Shown here piece by piece: positions 19,511 to 27,107 of a stretch of DNA of 64,000 nt; positions within the stretch are counted from its first letter, which is position 1; each line of letters opens with the position of its first letter. The DNA lies in the NCBI GenBank assembly GCA_040222455.1, contig JAVKDD010000011.1, positions 248,001 to 312,000 on the forward strand, given 5' to 3'. Both the position numbers and the translations under genes were made by a program. Under the pieces are notes generated by a model. It worked only from the letters and a program-made list of their open reading frames with translations, was not told the origin of the DNA and ran no database searches. Source of the stretch: RHLJ01 sp040222455 (lineage in GTDB: Bacteria; Bacteroidota; Rhodothermia; Balneolales; Balneolaceae).

Positions 19511-19750
19511 ATGCACCAAGATTCAGTTGCTATCGTTGACACTCTTACACAAGCCTATGCTGATAAATGGAGTGGAGCAGAATTAGAGCAAACAAACGCT
19601 TTTTTAACACTTATGTATTCAAACGATCTTATATTTGTAGTACTTGGAGTCACCTTAATAATATGGGCAGTTCTTTTGTTCTTTTTATTCAGAGTAGACT
19701 CAAAAGTATCAACGCTAGAAGAGAAACTTAATTCAACACAAAAGGAATGA
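19511..19750 (+). CDS. ccmD: CcmD-like small membrane protein
   Basis: The 79-residue product has one membrane segment at about 42-64 (LIFVVLGVTLIIWAVLLFF) followed by a charged cytoplasmic tail, the layout of CcmD, which stabilises CcmC with CcmE. I chose ATG 19511 over the TTG three bases earlier because an AAGGAA ribosome binding site lies at the right distance. Its stop overlaps the ccmE start by 4 bases. The identity rests mostly on position. Confidence 0.78.
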   Translation: MHQDSVAIVDTLTQAYADKWSGAELEQTNAFLTLMYSNDLIFVVLGVTLIIWAVLLFFLFRVDSKVSTLEEKLNSTQKE

Positions 19751-20142
19751 AACCTAAAGTAATTCTTGGAATCGTAGCCATCGTGGCATTTACATCATTA
19801 TTGATGTATAACTTTGGTGAAAGTATTAGTACTTACACAGATTTTGAAACAGCAGAAAAAATGAATGGGGCACACGTACCCGGAACCTGGGATAATACTC
19901 AGGAATATGGTTTCTCGAAAGAGACTATGCAGTTTACTTTTTTTATGAAAGATGAGGCTGGGATTGTTAAAAAAGTTGTATACCCCCGACCAAAACCTAA
20001 TAATTTTGAAGAAGCAGACCGTTTGGTTGTAATTGGAGAAATGAGAGATGACGTTTTTTACGCAAATGAAATGCTCATGAAATGTCCTTCCAAATATAAT
20101 AATGGTGATCCTTCAGAATATACAAAAGCTTCAGAGAGCTAG
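19747..20142 (+). CDS. ccmE: Cytochrome c maturation haem chaperone CcmE, Cys type
   Basis: CcmE is a membrane-anchored periplasmic chaperone that carries haem from CcmC to CcmF. An N-terminal membrane segment (about 4-22) is followed by the OB-fold (PGTWDN, FFMKDEAG, LVVIGEMRDDVFYANEML). The haem-binding site reads KCPSKY, with Cys113 and Tyr117, so it is the CXXXY form known from archaea and some anaerobic bacteria and not the HXXXY form of proteobacteria. It starts in a 4-base overlap with ccmD and ends 3 bases before ccmF. Confidence 0.93.
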   Translation: MKPKVILGIVAIVAFTSLLMYNFGESISTYTDFETAEKMNGAHVPGTWDNTQEYGFSKETMQFTFFMKDEAGIVKKVVYPRPKPNNFEEADRLVVIGEMRDDVFYANEMLMKCPSKYNNGDPSEYTKASES

Positions 20143-20145
20143 CCC

Positions 20146-22656
20146 ATGACAGAATTTGGTCCTGTGATTGGAATCATTGGAAAGTTACTCATCACCCTTT
20201 CTTTCGTATCTGGTGTTGCGTCAATGATTTATCTATTTATTGCGGCAAAACATGAAAACGAACAAAAGTTAAAGATCGGGAATTGGCTCTTTGGGATAAA
20301 AGGGCTCTTTATGTTAGCCGCTTCTGCTATTCTTGTTCATCTATTGATGACGCATCAGTTTCAATATTACTATGTGTTCAATTACACGAGTTTAGATCTC
20401 GCTCCAAAATATCTTTGGTCTGCTTTTTATGGAGGGCAGGAAGGAAGTTTCATGATTTGGATCATTTTCTCCTGGATTACAGGCTTAGGTTTAATGAAAT
20501 GGACAAGAGCTCCTTATAAAGCCCCTGTGTTATTCTTTTTAGGACTTACTCAAGTTTTTCTCATAAGCATGGTAGTAGGATGGAGGTTTGGAGATTTTAC
20601 ATTCGGTTCTTCCCCATTTAGAACGATAGCCGAGGAAATGCCAAACGCTCCGTTCATTCAGGCAAATCCTGATTTTGTACCTGCAGATGGAACAGGATTA
20701 AACGATCTACTTAAAAGTCCTTGGATGATGATTCATCCACCTCTACTTTTTGTTGGATTTGCAATGATGACAGTTCCATACTGTTTTGCAATGGCTGCAT
20801 TATGGAAACGAAAATATAATGAGTGGGTGGGTCCTGCTTTGCCATGGACGTTAGGATCAAACTTAGCGTTGCTCACTGCAATTTTTCTTGGAGGTTACTG
20901 GGCATATGTAACACTGTCTTTTGGTGGATTCTGGGCCTGGGACCCGGTCGAAAATGCTTCTTTAGTTCCTTGGTTAATTGGTACTGCAGGGATTCATACC
21001 ATGATTATTCAAAGGAAAAGCTCTATTGCACAAAAATCATCGCTCTTGTTTGCTATCCTCGCATATGTAGCGATTGTTTATGAGACCTTTCTTACAAAAT
21101 CAGGCATCTTAGCAGATTCTTCGGTACATAGTTTCACCGATTTAGGACTTTACAATCAGTTACTAGCTTTCATGCTTGTTATAACTGCAGTTGGTTTTGG
21201 AATGTTTGCCTGGAGGTATAAAGAGCTTCCTTCTCCTGAAAAAGAATCCAAAATTCTAAGTCGTGAGTTCATGACATTTACAGGTGCAATATTACTTTTT
21301 GTACTTGGATTAGTCATTATTTTAGGGACCAGTTCTCCAATTATTGGATTGTTGTTTAATGAGAATCCAACCCCGCCTGAAATTAGTTTTTATAATAACT
21401 GGAGTATGCCATTAGCTATTATAATGGCACTACTAACAGTAATTGGTCAATATCTGTTTTGGAAAAAGTATGATGCTGAAACTTTGGCAACTGCACTTAT
21501 TTATCCATTACTCATTACCTCCATTTTGACTATTGCTTCGATTATTATTGGAGATGTTCGAAATGCGTATTACATGCTATATCTATTTGCAGGGTTCTTC
21601 GCAATAGTTGGGAATTCCTGGGTAGTAGGTAGATTAGGTATTCAAAACCCGAAGTTAATTGGTGGTTCTCTTACTCATGTTGGTTTTGGAGTTTTATTAA
21701 TTGGTATTTTAGCATCAAGTGCTTATAACCGGGCATTATTAGATAAGAATACAGAAAACTACAATGCTTCGGTGTTAAGAGGAGAGGTAAACGATGAGCA
21801 AGGTTTCAGAGTCTCTCAGACTGTAGATATGCTCGAATTGAAGCTAAACGTACCTAAGATCATCAATAACCAATATGTGTTAACATATGAAGGGTATGAT
21901 CTTTCAGACCAAAACAGACCAGGACAACAGACCTACAAAATCAGGTTTGATAATCTGGAAGGGAATTTTTTGTACTATTTATATCCCGAAGTATATCCAA
22001 TGCTTACAACCTCAAATGCTGAGAATGTAAATTGGTCGGTAGATCCAGATGTAAGAACAGGATTGATGAGTGATATTTATTTATATGTAGCTGGAAGTTC
22101 TTTTATCGAAGATCGAAATGAAGATTTAGAACAGCGAAAACTACTTCAAAACGCATCCGCTGAAGCCGAAGTAGAACAGGCAGAAACTCAAGTCATAGAA
22201 TTTCAACGAGGAGAATCGAAAAAAATAGGTGGATTTCAATTCAGCTTTATAAATTTTATACAAGCAGATACTACAAATCTCCCTTCAAATACCAGCATTG
22301 GAATTCGTGCTCAAGTTGAAGTCTTTCATGAGGCTAGTGGAGAAGTGATGATCATTGAGCCATTATTCGCTGTTTTTAGCGAAGAAGGGCAAAGTTTTGT
22401 GATGTCGCCTCCGGTAAATCTTCCAAACCATGATCTGTCTTTTCAATTCAGCAAGGTGAAACCAGAAAATAACTCCATAGAATTAAGTATCGAAGGGTTA
22501 GATGAAGTATACGAAGAAGACTGGGTACTCGTTGTTGCAGAGAAAAAACCATTTATTTCTGTAGTTTGGTTAGGTACTTTTCTATTGATGGGCGGATTTT
22601 CACTTTCAATTCTCCGACATTGGGAAAGAGAAAAAAATAAACAAAAAGAAAGCTGA
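20146..22656 (+). CDS. ccmF: Cytochrome c haem lyase subunit CcmF
   Basis: CcmF attaches haem to apocytochrome c in system I. The 836-residue protein has many membrane segments and the WWD haem-handling motif GGFWAWDPVENASLVPW from residue 260, with flanking periplasmic His-containing loops (MIHPPLLFVGF, ETFLTKSGILADSSVHSF). It is about 180 residues longer than proteobacterial CcmF; the extra part is a large beta-rich periplasmic domain near 560-800 before the last membrane segment. No ccmA, ccmB, ccmG or ccmH gene is in the window. The next gene follows after 4 bases. Confidence 0.95.
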   Translation: MTEFGPVIGIIGKLLITLSFVSGVASMIYLFIAAKHENEQKLKIGNWLFGIKGLFMLAASAILVHLLMTHQFQYYYVFNYTSLDLAPKYLWSAFYGGQEGSFMIWIIFSWITGLGLMKWTRAPYKAPVLFFLGLTQVFLISMVVGWRFGDFTFGSSPFRTIAEEMPNAPFIQANPDFVPADGTGLNDLLKSPWMMIHPPLLFVGFAMMTVPYCFAMAALWKRKYNEWVGPALPWTLGSNLALLTAIFLGGYWAYVTLSFGGFWAWDPVENASLVPWLIGTAGIHTMIIQRKSSIAQKSSLLFAILAYVAIVYETFLTKSGILADSSVHSFTDLGLYNQLLAFMLVITAVGFGMFAWRYKELPSPEKESKILSREFMTFTGAILLFVLGLVIILGTSSPIIGLLFNENPTPPEISFYNNWSMPLAIIMALLTVIGQYLFWKKYDAETLATALIYPLLITSILTIASIIIGDVRNAYYMLYLFAGFFAIVGNSWVVGRLGIQNPKLIGGSLTHVGFGVLLIGILASSAYNRALLDKNTENYNASVLRGEVNDEQGFRVSQTVDMLELKLNVPKIINNQYVLTYEGYDLSDQNRPGQQTYKIRFDNLEGNFLYYLYPEVYPMLTTSNAENVNWSVDPDVRTGLMSDIYLYVAGSSFIEDRNEDLEQRKLLQNASAEAEVEQAETQVIEFQRGESKKIGGFQFSFINFIQADTTNLPSNTSIGIRAQVEVFHEASGEVMIIEPLFAVFSEEGQSFVMSPPVNLPNHDLSFQFSKVKPENNSIELSIEGLDEVYEEDWVLVVAEKKPFISVVWLGTFLLMGGFSLSILRHWEREKNKQKES

Positions 22657-22660
22657 TCCT

Positions 22661-23371
22661 TTGAGTATATTTAGAAATAGAAACGGAATACCAATAATTC
22701 AAAATTTAAAATTTAAAATTTTGAATTATTTAGTACTTATTGGTTTTGTTCTAGCTCCATCTTTTATAAATGCTCAGGAATTCACATCCCACACAAGCTC
22801 CCCTTCTCCAAGAACAGCATTTCTAAGATCGTTAGTAGTTCCAGGCTGGGGTCATCATTATGTTGATAAAACAGATTGGACCCGAGGGCAATATCATCTT
22901 GCTGCCGATGTAGTTATGATTCTCTCGTATGCGGGATTGAAAGTTCGTGGCACTTATCTTCAAACAGAACTTAAGACCTTTGCACTTAGCCGTTCAGGTG
23001 CAAATTTAAATGGACGTGATCGTGAGTTTCAGCTTGCTGTAGCCAGTTATGAAAATTTAGAGGCTTATAATGATTACCAATTACGGTCAAGAAATTGGGA
23101 TAATTTACTTGCAGATGTATCTGCAAACCAATGGAATTGGGATGAAAGTTCAAATAGATTACACTTTCAGGATATGAGAGAACGAGTTGATAAAAATGAT
23201 AGTCAACTACCCACCATAATTACGTTAATGGTTGCAAATCGGGTAATTAGCGGATTGAGTGCCTACACAAGAGCGAGACGAATTTGGGAGAATGCGCCTG
23301 AAGCAAGCTTTTCGTATCTCAACGAATTTGGACAACCTGGCTTTACTGCAAGTTTAAAATTTGATTTTTAA
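22661..23371 (+). CDS. Exported DUF5683-like protein
   Basis: The product (236 residues) has a hydrophobic N-terminal segment ending INAQ, then SLVVPGWGHHYVDK, which resembles the PGxGxxY motif of DUF5683-type Bacteroidota envelope proteins. Further hydrophobic stretches lie near 85-95 and 205-215. The first start is a TTG only 4 bases after ccmF; there is no ATG near it. A long perfect inverted repeat lies inside the first 25 codons, so the start assignment is uncertain. It may be cotranscribed with the ccm genes but a role in cytochrome maturation is not supported. Confidence 0.7.
   Translation: MSIFRNRNGIPIIQNLKFKILNYLVLIGFVLAPSFINAQEFTSHTSSPSPRTAFLRSLVVPGWGHHYVDKTDWTRGQYHLAADVVMILSYAGLKVRGTYLQTELKTFALSRSGANLNGRDREFQLAVASYENLEAYNDYQLRSRNWDNLLADVSANQWNWDESSNRLHFQDMRERVDKNDSQLPTIITLMVANRVISGLSAYTRARRIWENAPEASFSYLNEFGQPGFTASLKFDF
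22693..22730. repeat. Perfect 15-bp AT-rich inverted repeat
   Basis: Bases 22693-22707 and 22716-22730 are exact reverse complements with an 8-base loop that is itself AT-only. It falls within the first codons of the gene after ccmF. It could be an RNA hairpin acting as an attenuator between ccmF and the next gene, or a dispersed AT-rich palindrome. Confidence 0.75.
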
Positions 23372-23484
23372 CTAATAGACGGCCACGTTTATTTAAAAGT
23401 TCAAAACAATGGAGAGCATACTTCTCTTCTATAGTAAGAATTGATTCAACATCGGGCTATCGGGATTCACTTCCTTTTCTAACT

Positions 23485-24771
23485 TCACTCCGAAATATTA
23501 TCTTCGTTATCAATGAGTTCAGAAACATCCTGAAAAGTACCATACAATTTATAGGCTTCTCCATTAATTAACTCAGCTCTTCCAATAGCCCGAACTCTTT
23601 TTTTAATCCCTTTTGCTGAAATAAAATCAAGTTCCAGATCATACACTTCAGCGGTTTGAATAGTATGTTGAATGGCTTCTTCAAGTTGGATTTTTGAATC
23701 ATCTGGGAAAAAGCTTAATCCTTCTTCAACAAATACTTCTTCACCTATTTCTTTATCATGGATTCGATAAACCTCATCGGTCCAAAAGAGTTTTCCAGTA
23801 TTTAAATCATATTCCCATCCACCAACACTCGCCATTGCCTGAGTTTGTTTAAAAAGTATTTCCAATCTCTTTTTTTCTGATACATCTCTGGAGGTACTTT
23901 GTAGACTTGTAATTTGTCCAGTTGGCGAAATAACAGGTTCGGCGGAAGAATTCATCCAGATATATTCTCCATTTTTTCTTTTCATTCGGAACTCGGTGTT
24001 CATAACCGGCTCCCCTGTTAAGGCTTTATGATACTGTGGTAAGGCAGATTTTTTTAAATCTGTAGGGTGGATAAAATCAAAGGGTGTTTTACCTACTAAC
24101 TCTTCTGGTAAATAGCCAAGAATATGAATGGAAGATTCAGAAACGAATTTAAATGTTCCATCAGGATGATGTAAACAAATAAGCTCAGATGAATTTTGAG
24201 AAATTAGCTTATAAAGTTCTTTTTCTTTTTCAAGCTCTCTTTCAACTTGTTGTCTTTGAATAATCCCACCGGTCCATTTCCCCAATAAAGTAACAAGTTG
24301 ATGGTCTGATTTATTAAACCCATCTTCTTTAGGTTTAGAACTCGAAAAATTAATAGTACCATAGAGCTTTCCATCCACTTCAAAAGGAATTCCGATATAT
24401 GACTCTAAATGGAATGCTCCGTAACATGGGTGCATATTGAAATCACTCGTGCCCATATGATCAACAGAAAAGACACCATCTGCATCTAAAGTTATACTAC
24501 AATAGGTGTTACCAAGCTCAAATCTTTGACCTTTAAACATGTTTATGCCTACTGGGAAAAAATGCTCAATGGTATAAGTATTTCCATAAATATTGCTAAT
24601 AATTCCTATTTCTAAACCAAGTAACGTACATGTTGACTCTAAAGCGTAGTTTAGTTGATCTTCTAAGTTTTTTCCTGTTTGAGAAACAATTTCGATTAAA
24701 AGATCAATTCTACTACTTTCGTTGGTTGAATCTAGCATATTCAATTTGAAATGATATGTACACATATTCAT
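23485..24771 (-). CDS. GAF-PAS-PAS sensory protein without output domain
   Basis: The 428-residue soluble protein has a GAF domain at about 30-170 (TCTLLGLEIGIISN, YIGIPFEVDGKLYGTINF), a linker helix rich in Glu/Lys, a PAS domain near 190-300 (DGTFKFVSESSIHILGY then WMNSSAEPV with a PAC segment ending SRDVSEKKR) and a second PAS near 310-415 ending GTFQDVSELI. No histidine kinase, GGDEF or HTH region follows, so it ends as a pure sensor. It may pass a signal by protein contact, or be a shortened kinase. The start is uncertain; Met at 24738 is an alternative. Confidence 0.85.
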   Translation of the reverse strand: MNMCTYHFKLNMLDSTNESSRIDLLIEIVSQTGKNLEDQLNYALESTCTLLGLEIGIISNIYGNTYTIEHFFPVGINMFKGQRFELGNTYCSITLDADGVFSVDHMGTSDFNMHPCYGAFHLESYIGIPFEVDGKLYGTINFSSSKPKEDGFNKSDHQLVTLLGKWTGGIIQRQQVERELEKEKELYKLISQNSSELICLHHPDGTFKFVSESSIHILGYLPEELVGKTPFDFIHPTDLKKSALPQYHKALTGEPVMNTEFRMKRKNGEYIWMNSSAEPVISPTGQITSLQSTSRDVSEKKRLEILFKQTQAMASVGGWEYDLNTGKLFWTDEVYRIHDKEIGEEVFVEEGLSFFPDDSKIQLEEAIQHTIQTAEVYDLELDFISAKGIKKRVRAIGRAELINGEAYKLYGTFQDVSELIDNEDNISE

Positions 24772-24879
24772 TTTTAATATCGATAATCGGGATAAGTATA
24801 AAAAGTAAAATTATTTCGTTAGTGAAGGGTTCTTGTTCGTTAATAATTTAACTTTGCTCTATTAAAAGCCAATGATTTA

Positions 24880-25617
24880 ATGCCTCGATATAAACTTACA
24901 ATAGAATTTGATGGAACAAACTTCTCTGGTTGGCAGATTCAACCAGATTCGAGAACTGTTGAAGAAGAAATTGAAAAAGCATTCTCCAAAATTCTGCAAA
25001 AACCGATCGATATAATCGGACAAGGAAGAACAGACGCAGGGGTTCACGCTAAAGGACAAGTTGCACATGTTGATTTACCGGATTCAATAAACCCACAAAA
25101 ATTAATTTTTGGTGTAAATGGATTGATTGGAAAAGAAATAGAAATTTATACAATAGATCAAGTTCATGATGATTTCCATGCTCGATTCGATGCTTTTTCA
25201 AGGGAATATGAATACTCGATCACAAAGAAAAGTTCACCGCTCAAACGAGGAACAACTTGGTATCCAAAGTATGAGTTAAACTTTGAAAGAATGAATCAAT
25301 GTGTAGCGTTACTCTCAGGTGAGTTTGACTTCAAGGGCTTCTCAAAATACAATGCAGATAATTATACAACACTATGTACCATTCAATTATGTGAGCTGAT
25401 TGAAAACGAAGAAGACTTGAAATTAAGAATCCGCGCAAATCGGTTTTTAAGGAATATGGTACGTCGCTTAGTAGGTAGTATGGTTGAAGTAGGAAAAGGG
25501 ACAATGACAGTTTCAGAGTTTAAAGAAAATTTAGAGAATCCTTCCTCTGAATTAAAAACATTTACTGCTCCAGCTAAAGGGTTAGTACTGACAAAAGTTT
25601 TCTACGAAAAAAACTAA
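24880..25617 (+). CDS. truA: tRNA pseudouridine(38-40) synthase
   Basis: TruA converts uridines 38-40 of the tRNA anticodon arm to pseudouridine. The length (245) is normal, the N-terminus reads YKLTIEFDGTNFSGWQ, and the catalytic Asp52 lies in GRTDAGVHA. The C-terminal part has FLRNMVRRLVGSMVEVG. It precedes the tRNA-Asn locus by about 65 bases on the same strand but the tRNA has its own promoter. Confidence 0.96.
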   Translation: MPRYKLTIEFDGTNFSGWQIQPDSRTVEEEIEKAFSKILQKPIDIIGQGRTDAGVHAKGQVAHVDLPDSINPQKLIFGVNGLIGKEIEIYTIDQVHDDFHARFDAFSREYEYSITKKSSPLKRGTTWYPKYELNFERMNQCVALLSGEFDFKGFSKYNADNYTTLCTIQLCELIENEEDLKLRIRANRFLRNMVRRLVGSMVEVGKGTMTVSEFKENLENPSSELKTFTAPAKGLVLTKVFYEKN

Positions 25618-25625
25618 AATTAGTA

Positions 25626-25655
25626 TTGACTGTCGGCGTTCATTATTCCTATATT
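25626..25655 (+). promoter_or_regulatory. Promoter of the tRNA locus
   Basis: TTGACT at 25626-25631 and TATATT at 25650-25655 are separated by 18 bases, a strong stable-RNA type promoter. It stands about 28 bases before the first, broken tRNA copy and would transcribe both copies. Confidence 0.65.
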
Positions 25656-25683
25656 TACCGCTCTTCGAAAATGAAGAATATTT

Positions 25684-25758
25684 TCCTCGGTAGCTCAGTG
25701 GCAGAGCAAGGGGCAAGTTATCCGTCAGCTGACGGACGTTGGTTCGCCAACGACATTT
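25684..25758 (+). pseudogene. Broken copy of the tRNA-Asn gene
   Basis: Bases 25675-25709 repeat the flank and first 26 bases of the intact tRNA-Asn exactly 100 bases later, including the acceptor 5' strand and D arm. After that the anticodon arm is missing and is replaced by a palindrome (20-mer GTTATCCGTCAGCTGACGGA at 25717-25736). A T-stem-like stretch (CGTTGGTTC) follows but the 3' acceptor strand and CCA are lost. It cannot give a working tRNA. Confidence 0.8.
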
Positions 25759-25783
25759 ATTGAAGAGTCACAAAAGAATATTT

Positions 25784-25858
25784 TCCTCGGTAGCTCAGTG
25801 GCAGAGCAATCGGCTGTTAACCGATCGGTCGTTGGTTCAAATCCAACCCGGGGAGCCA
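25784..25858 (+). tRNA. tRNA-Asn (anticodon GTT)
   Basis: The 75-base gene pairs TCCTCGG with CCGGGGA in the acceptor (one G-U pair), has a D arm with AGCTCAGTGGCAGAGCA, an anticodon arm CGGCTGTTAACCG with anticodon GTT, a T arm GTTGGTTCAAATCCAAC, discriminator G and encoded CCA. A terminator follows 13 bases later. Confidence 0.97.
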
Positions 25859-26022
25859 GAAGAGGCAAACTTGCGAACTTTCGAAAGAGAGTTCGCATTT
25901 TTTGTGTCTTTCCAATCCACTTCTAGCCCTTTATCGGCTATATATTGAACGGTAATAGTTCCGTCTTTTGTTTTCGAGTTAACACGAGATTCTACGTTTT
26001 TCACCAAAATATGTGTTAATTC
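25837..26022 (-). pseudogene. Open frame fragment running into the tRNA, unknown gene remnant
   Basis: On the minus strand a 61-codon frame without a start codon opens after two stops at 26023-26028 and ends at a TGA inside the tRNA T arm. Its first 40 residues (for example KTKDGTITVQYIADKG) read like real protein, with no rare-codon clutter, while the last 20 are only the translated terminator and tRNA. I read it as the 3' remnant of a gene cut off near the tRNA. No family was recognised; an integrase remnant would fit the position but the residues do not show recombinase motifs. Confidence 0.35.
25872..25903 (+). terminator. Intrinsic terminator of tRNA-Asn
   Basis: An 8-bp perfect stem TGCGAACT/AGTTCGCA (25872-25879 with 25890-25897) is followed by six T residues. 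Confidence 0.9.
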
Positions 26023-26340
26023 TCACTATATTTTTAGACTTCCATTATCAAATCGGTCCACAAATTCCTGAAGGATCTGCCTATCAGCGAGGTAGCATCG
26101 TCAACTGCAACTTGGCGCTGAATTACAAGGAAACAAAAGGGTTCTAAGTTCATTGGATTTGGATTAAGAATTACTGAGCATGATCGCTCATTGTTCTTAT
26201 ACCAAAAAAAGGAGGGAAGTATCTAATATACGGGGGTGTGTCCGCTAAATGCGAGAATTTTGGGCAGGTTTAGGAAGAGTTGCTTTGCAACTTTTGAACT
26301 TAGCCCGGAACATTAAAGAAGATGAGCGAAGCGATTCTTC
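26023..26340. other. Non-coding stretch at the start of the accessory region
   Basis: I see no gene on either strand here. The stretch has a short imperfect palindrome around 26320-26342 (GAAGA...TCTTC with GCGAAGCG in the middle) beside the attC-like site. It probably holds decayed sequence. Confidence 0.4.
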
Positions 26341-26471
26341 TCTAACGGTCTAGTATAACTATAGTAGCGGATTTTGAAACGCTAACTTTTCTGATTTGTG
26401 CAGACTTTTTTAAAATTTACTTTCTTTCGTTTTAACGATTAAACCGCTATTGTTTTTATACCTTGTTAGCT
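26341..26471 (-). repeat. attC-like recombination site
   Basis: Read on the minus strand, the site begins GCTAACAAGG, with the stop codon of the acetyltransferase inside GCTAAC, and ends ACCGTTAGAG. Next to these ends, two arms of about 18 bases (near 26443-26460 and 26353-26370) pair at 14 or more positions, leaving mismatches and a long central region. Stop codon overlap, imperfect stem and the terminal CTAAC/GTTAG pair are features of integron attC sites. It is a long form of about 130 bases. Confidence 0.5.
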
Positions 26472-27005
26472 GTAGATATTTATATCTTTTATTTTCTTTG
26501 CTGGATTTCCTGCGTAAATAGTATTTTTGGGAACATCTTTGGTCACTACAGACCCAGCAGCAAGAATAGAATTATTACCCACTTTTACTCCGCCTAGGAT
26601 TACACTATGTCCACCAATCCATACATTATTTCCGATAATAATTGACTTCGCATTTCCAGATTTATGTCTGTCAATAGGGTGTATATTGTGACCAGCCGTA
26701 TAAATCCCAACATTTGGTCCAATTAAACAATTGTCTCCAATTTTCACTTCTGCCATATCCAAAATGGTACAATTAAATCCTGCATAGAAATTCTTTCCTA
26801 TATGAATGTTAAAGCCTAAATCACAATGAAAATTATGTTCGACCGATACCCCTTTCTCAACAGAACCAAGTAGTTCTTTTAAAATCTGTGATTTAAGTTT
26901 GTTATTTTCGTAATCAACCGTATTATATTTTTGGACAAGTCTACTTGCTTTCGCAAAAGCTTTTTTTAGTTTATCATCACTTCTTATGTACTTATTCTTT
27001 TTGAT
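26466..27005 (-). pseudogene. Maltose/galactoside O-acetyltransferase-like gene without a start codon
   Basis: The frame encodes a hexapeptide-repeat acetyltransferase of the Maa/LacA family, which moves an acetyl group from acetyl-CoA to a sugar. The N-terminal Mac-like region (SDDKLKKAFAKASRLVQKYN, then LKELLGSVEKGV) and the hexapeptide coils with catalytic His in TAGHNIHPIDRH and the ending AGNPAKKIKDI are all present and in frame. However the open frame from 27035 has no ATG or GTG; the first usable start is a TTG at 26762, which would drop half of the protein. The normal start appears lost at a junction near 27010-27040. It could still use an ATA/ATC start. Confidence 0.7.
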
Positions 27006-27107
27006 ATGTTTTATTTTATAAAGTTTGATAAAATTCTACTTTTTTGGAACTTAATTCAGGAAGTATTTCCATTTCTCAACAAATGATTGCCCCTTTAATT
27101 TTAGATT

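Noticed and set aside
25739..25948. Plus-strand 69-codon frame over the tRNA-Asn
   Set aside because: It is translated tRNA and terminator sequence.
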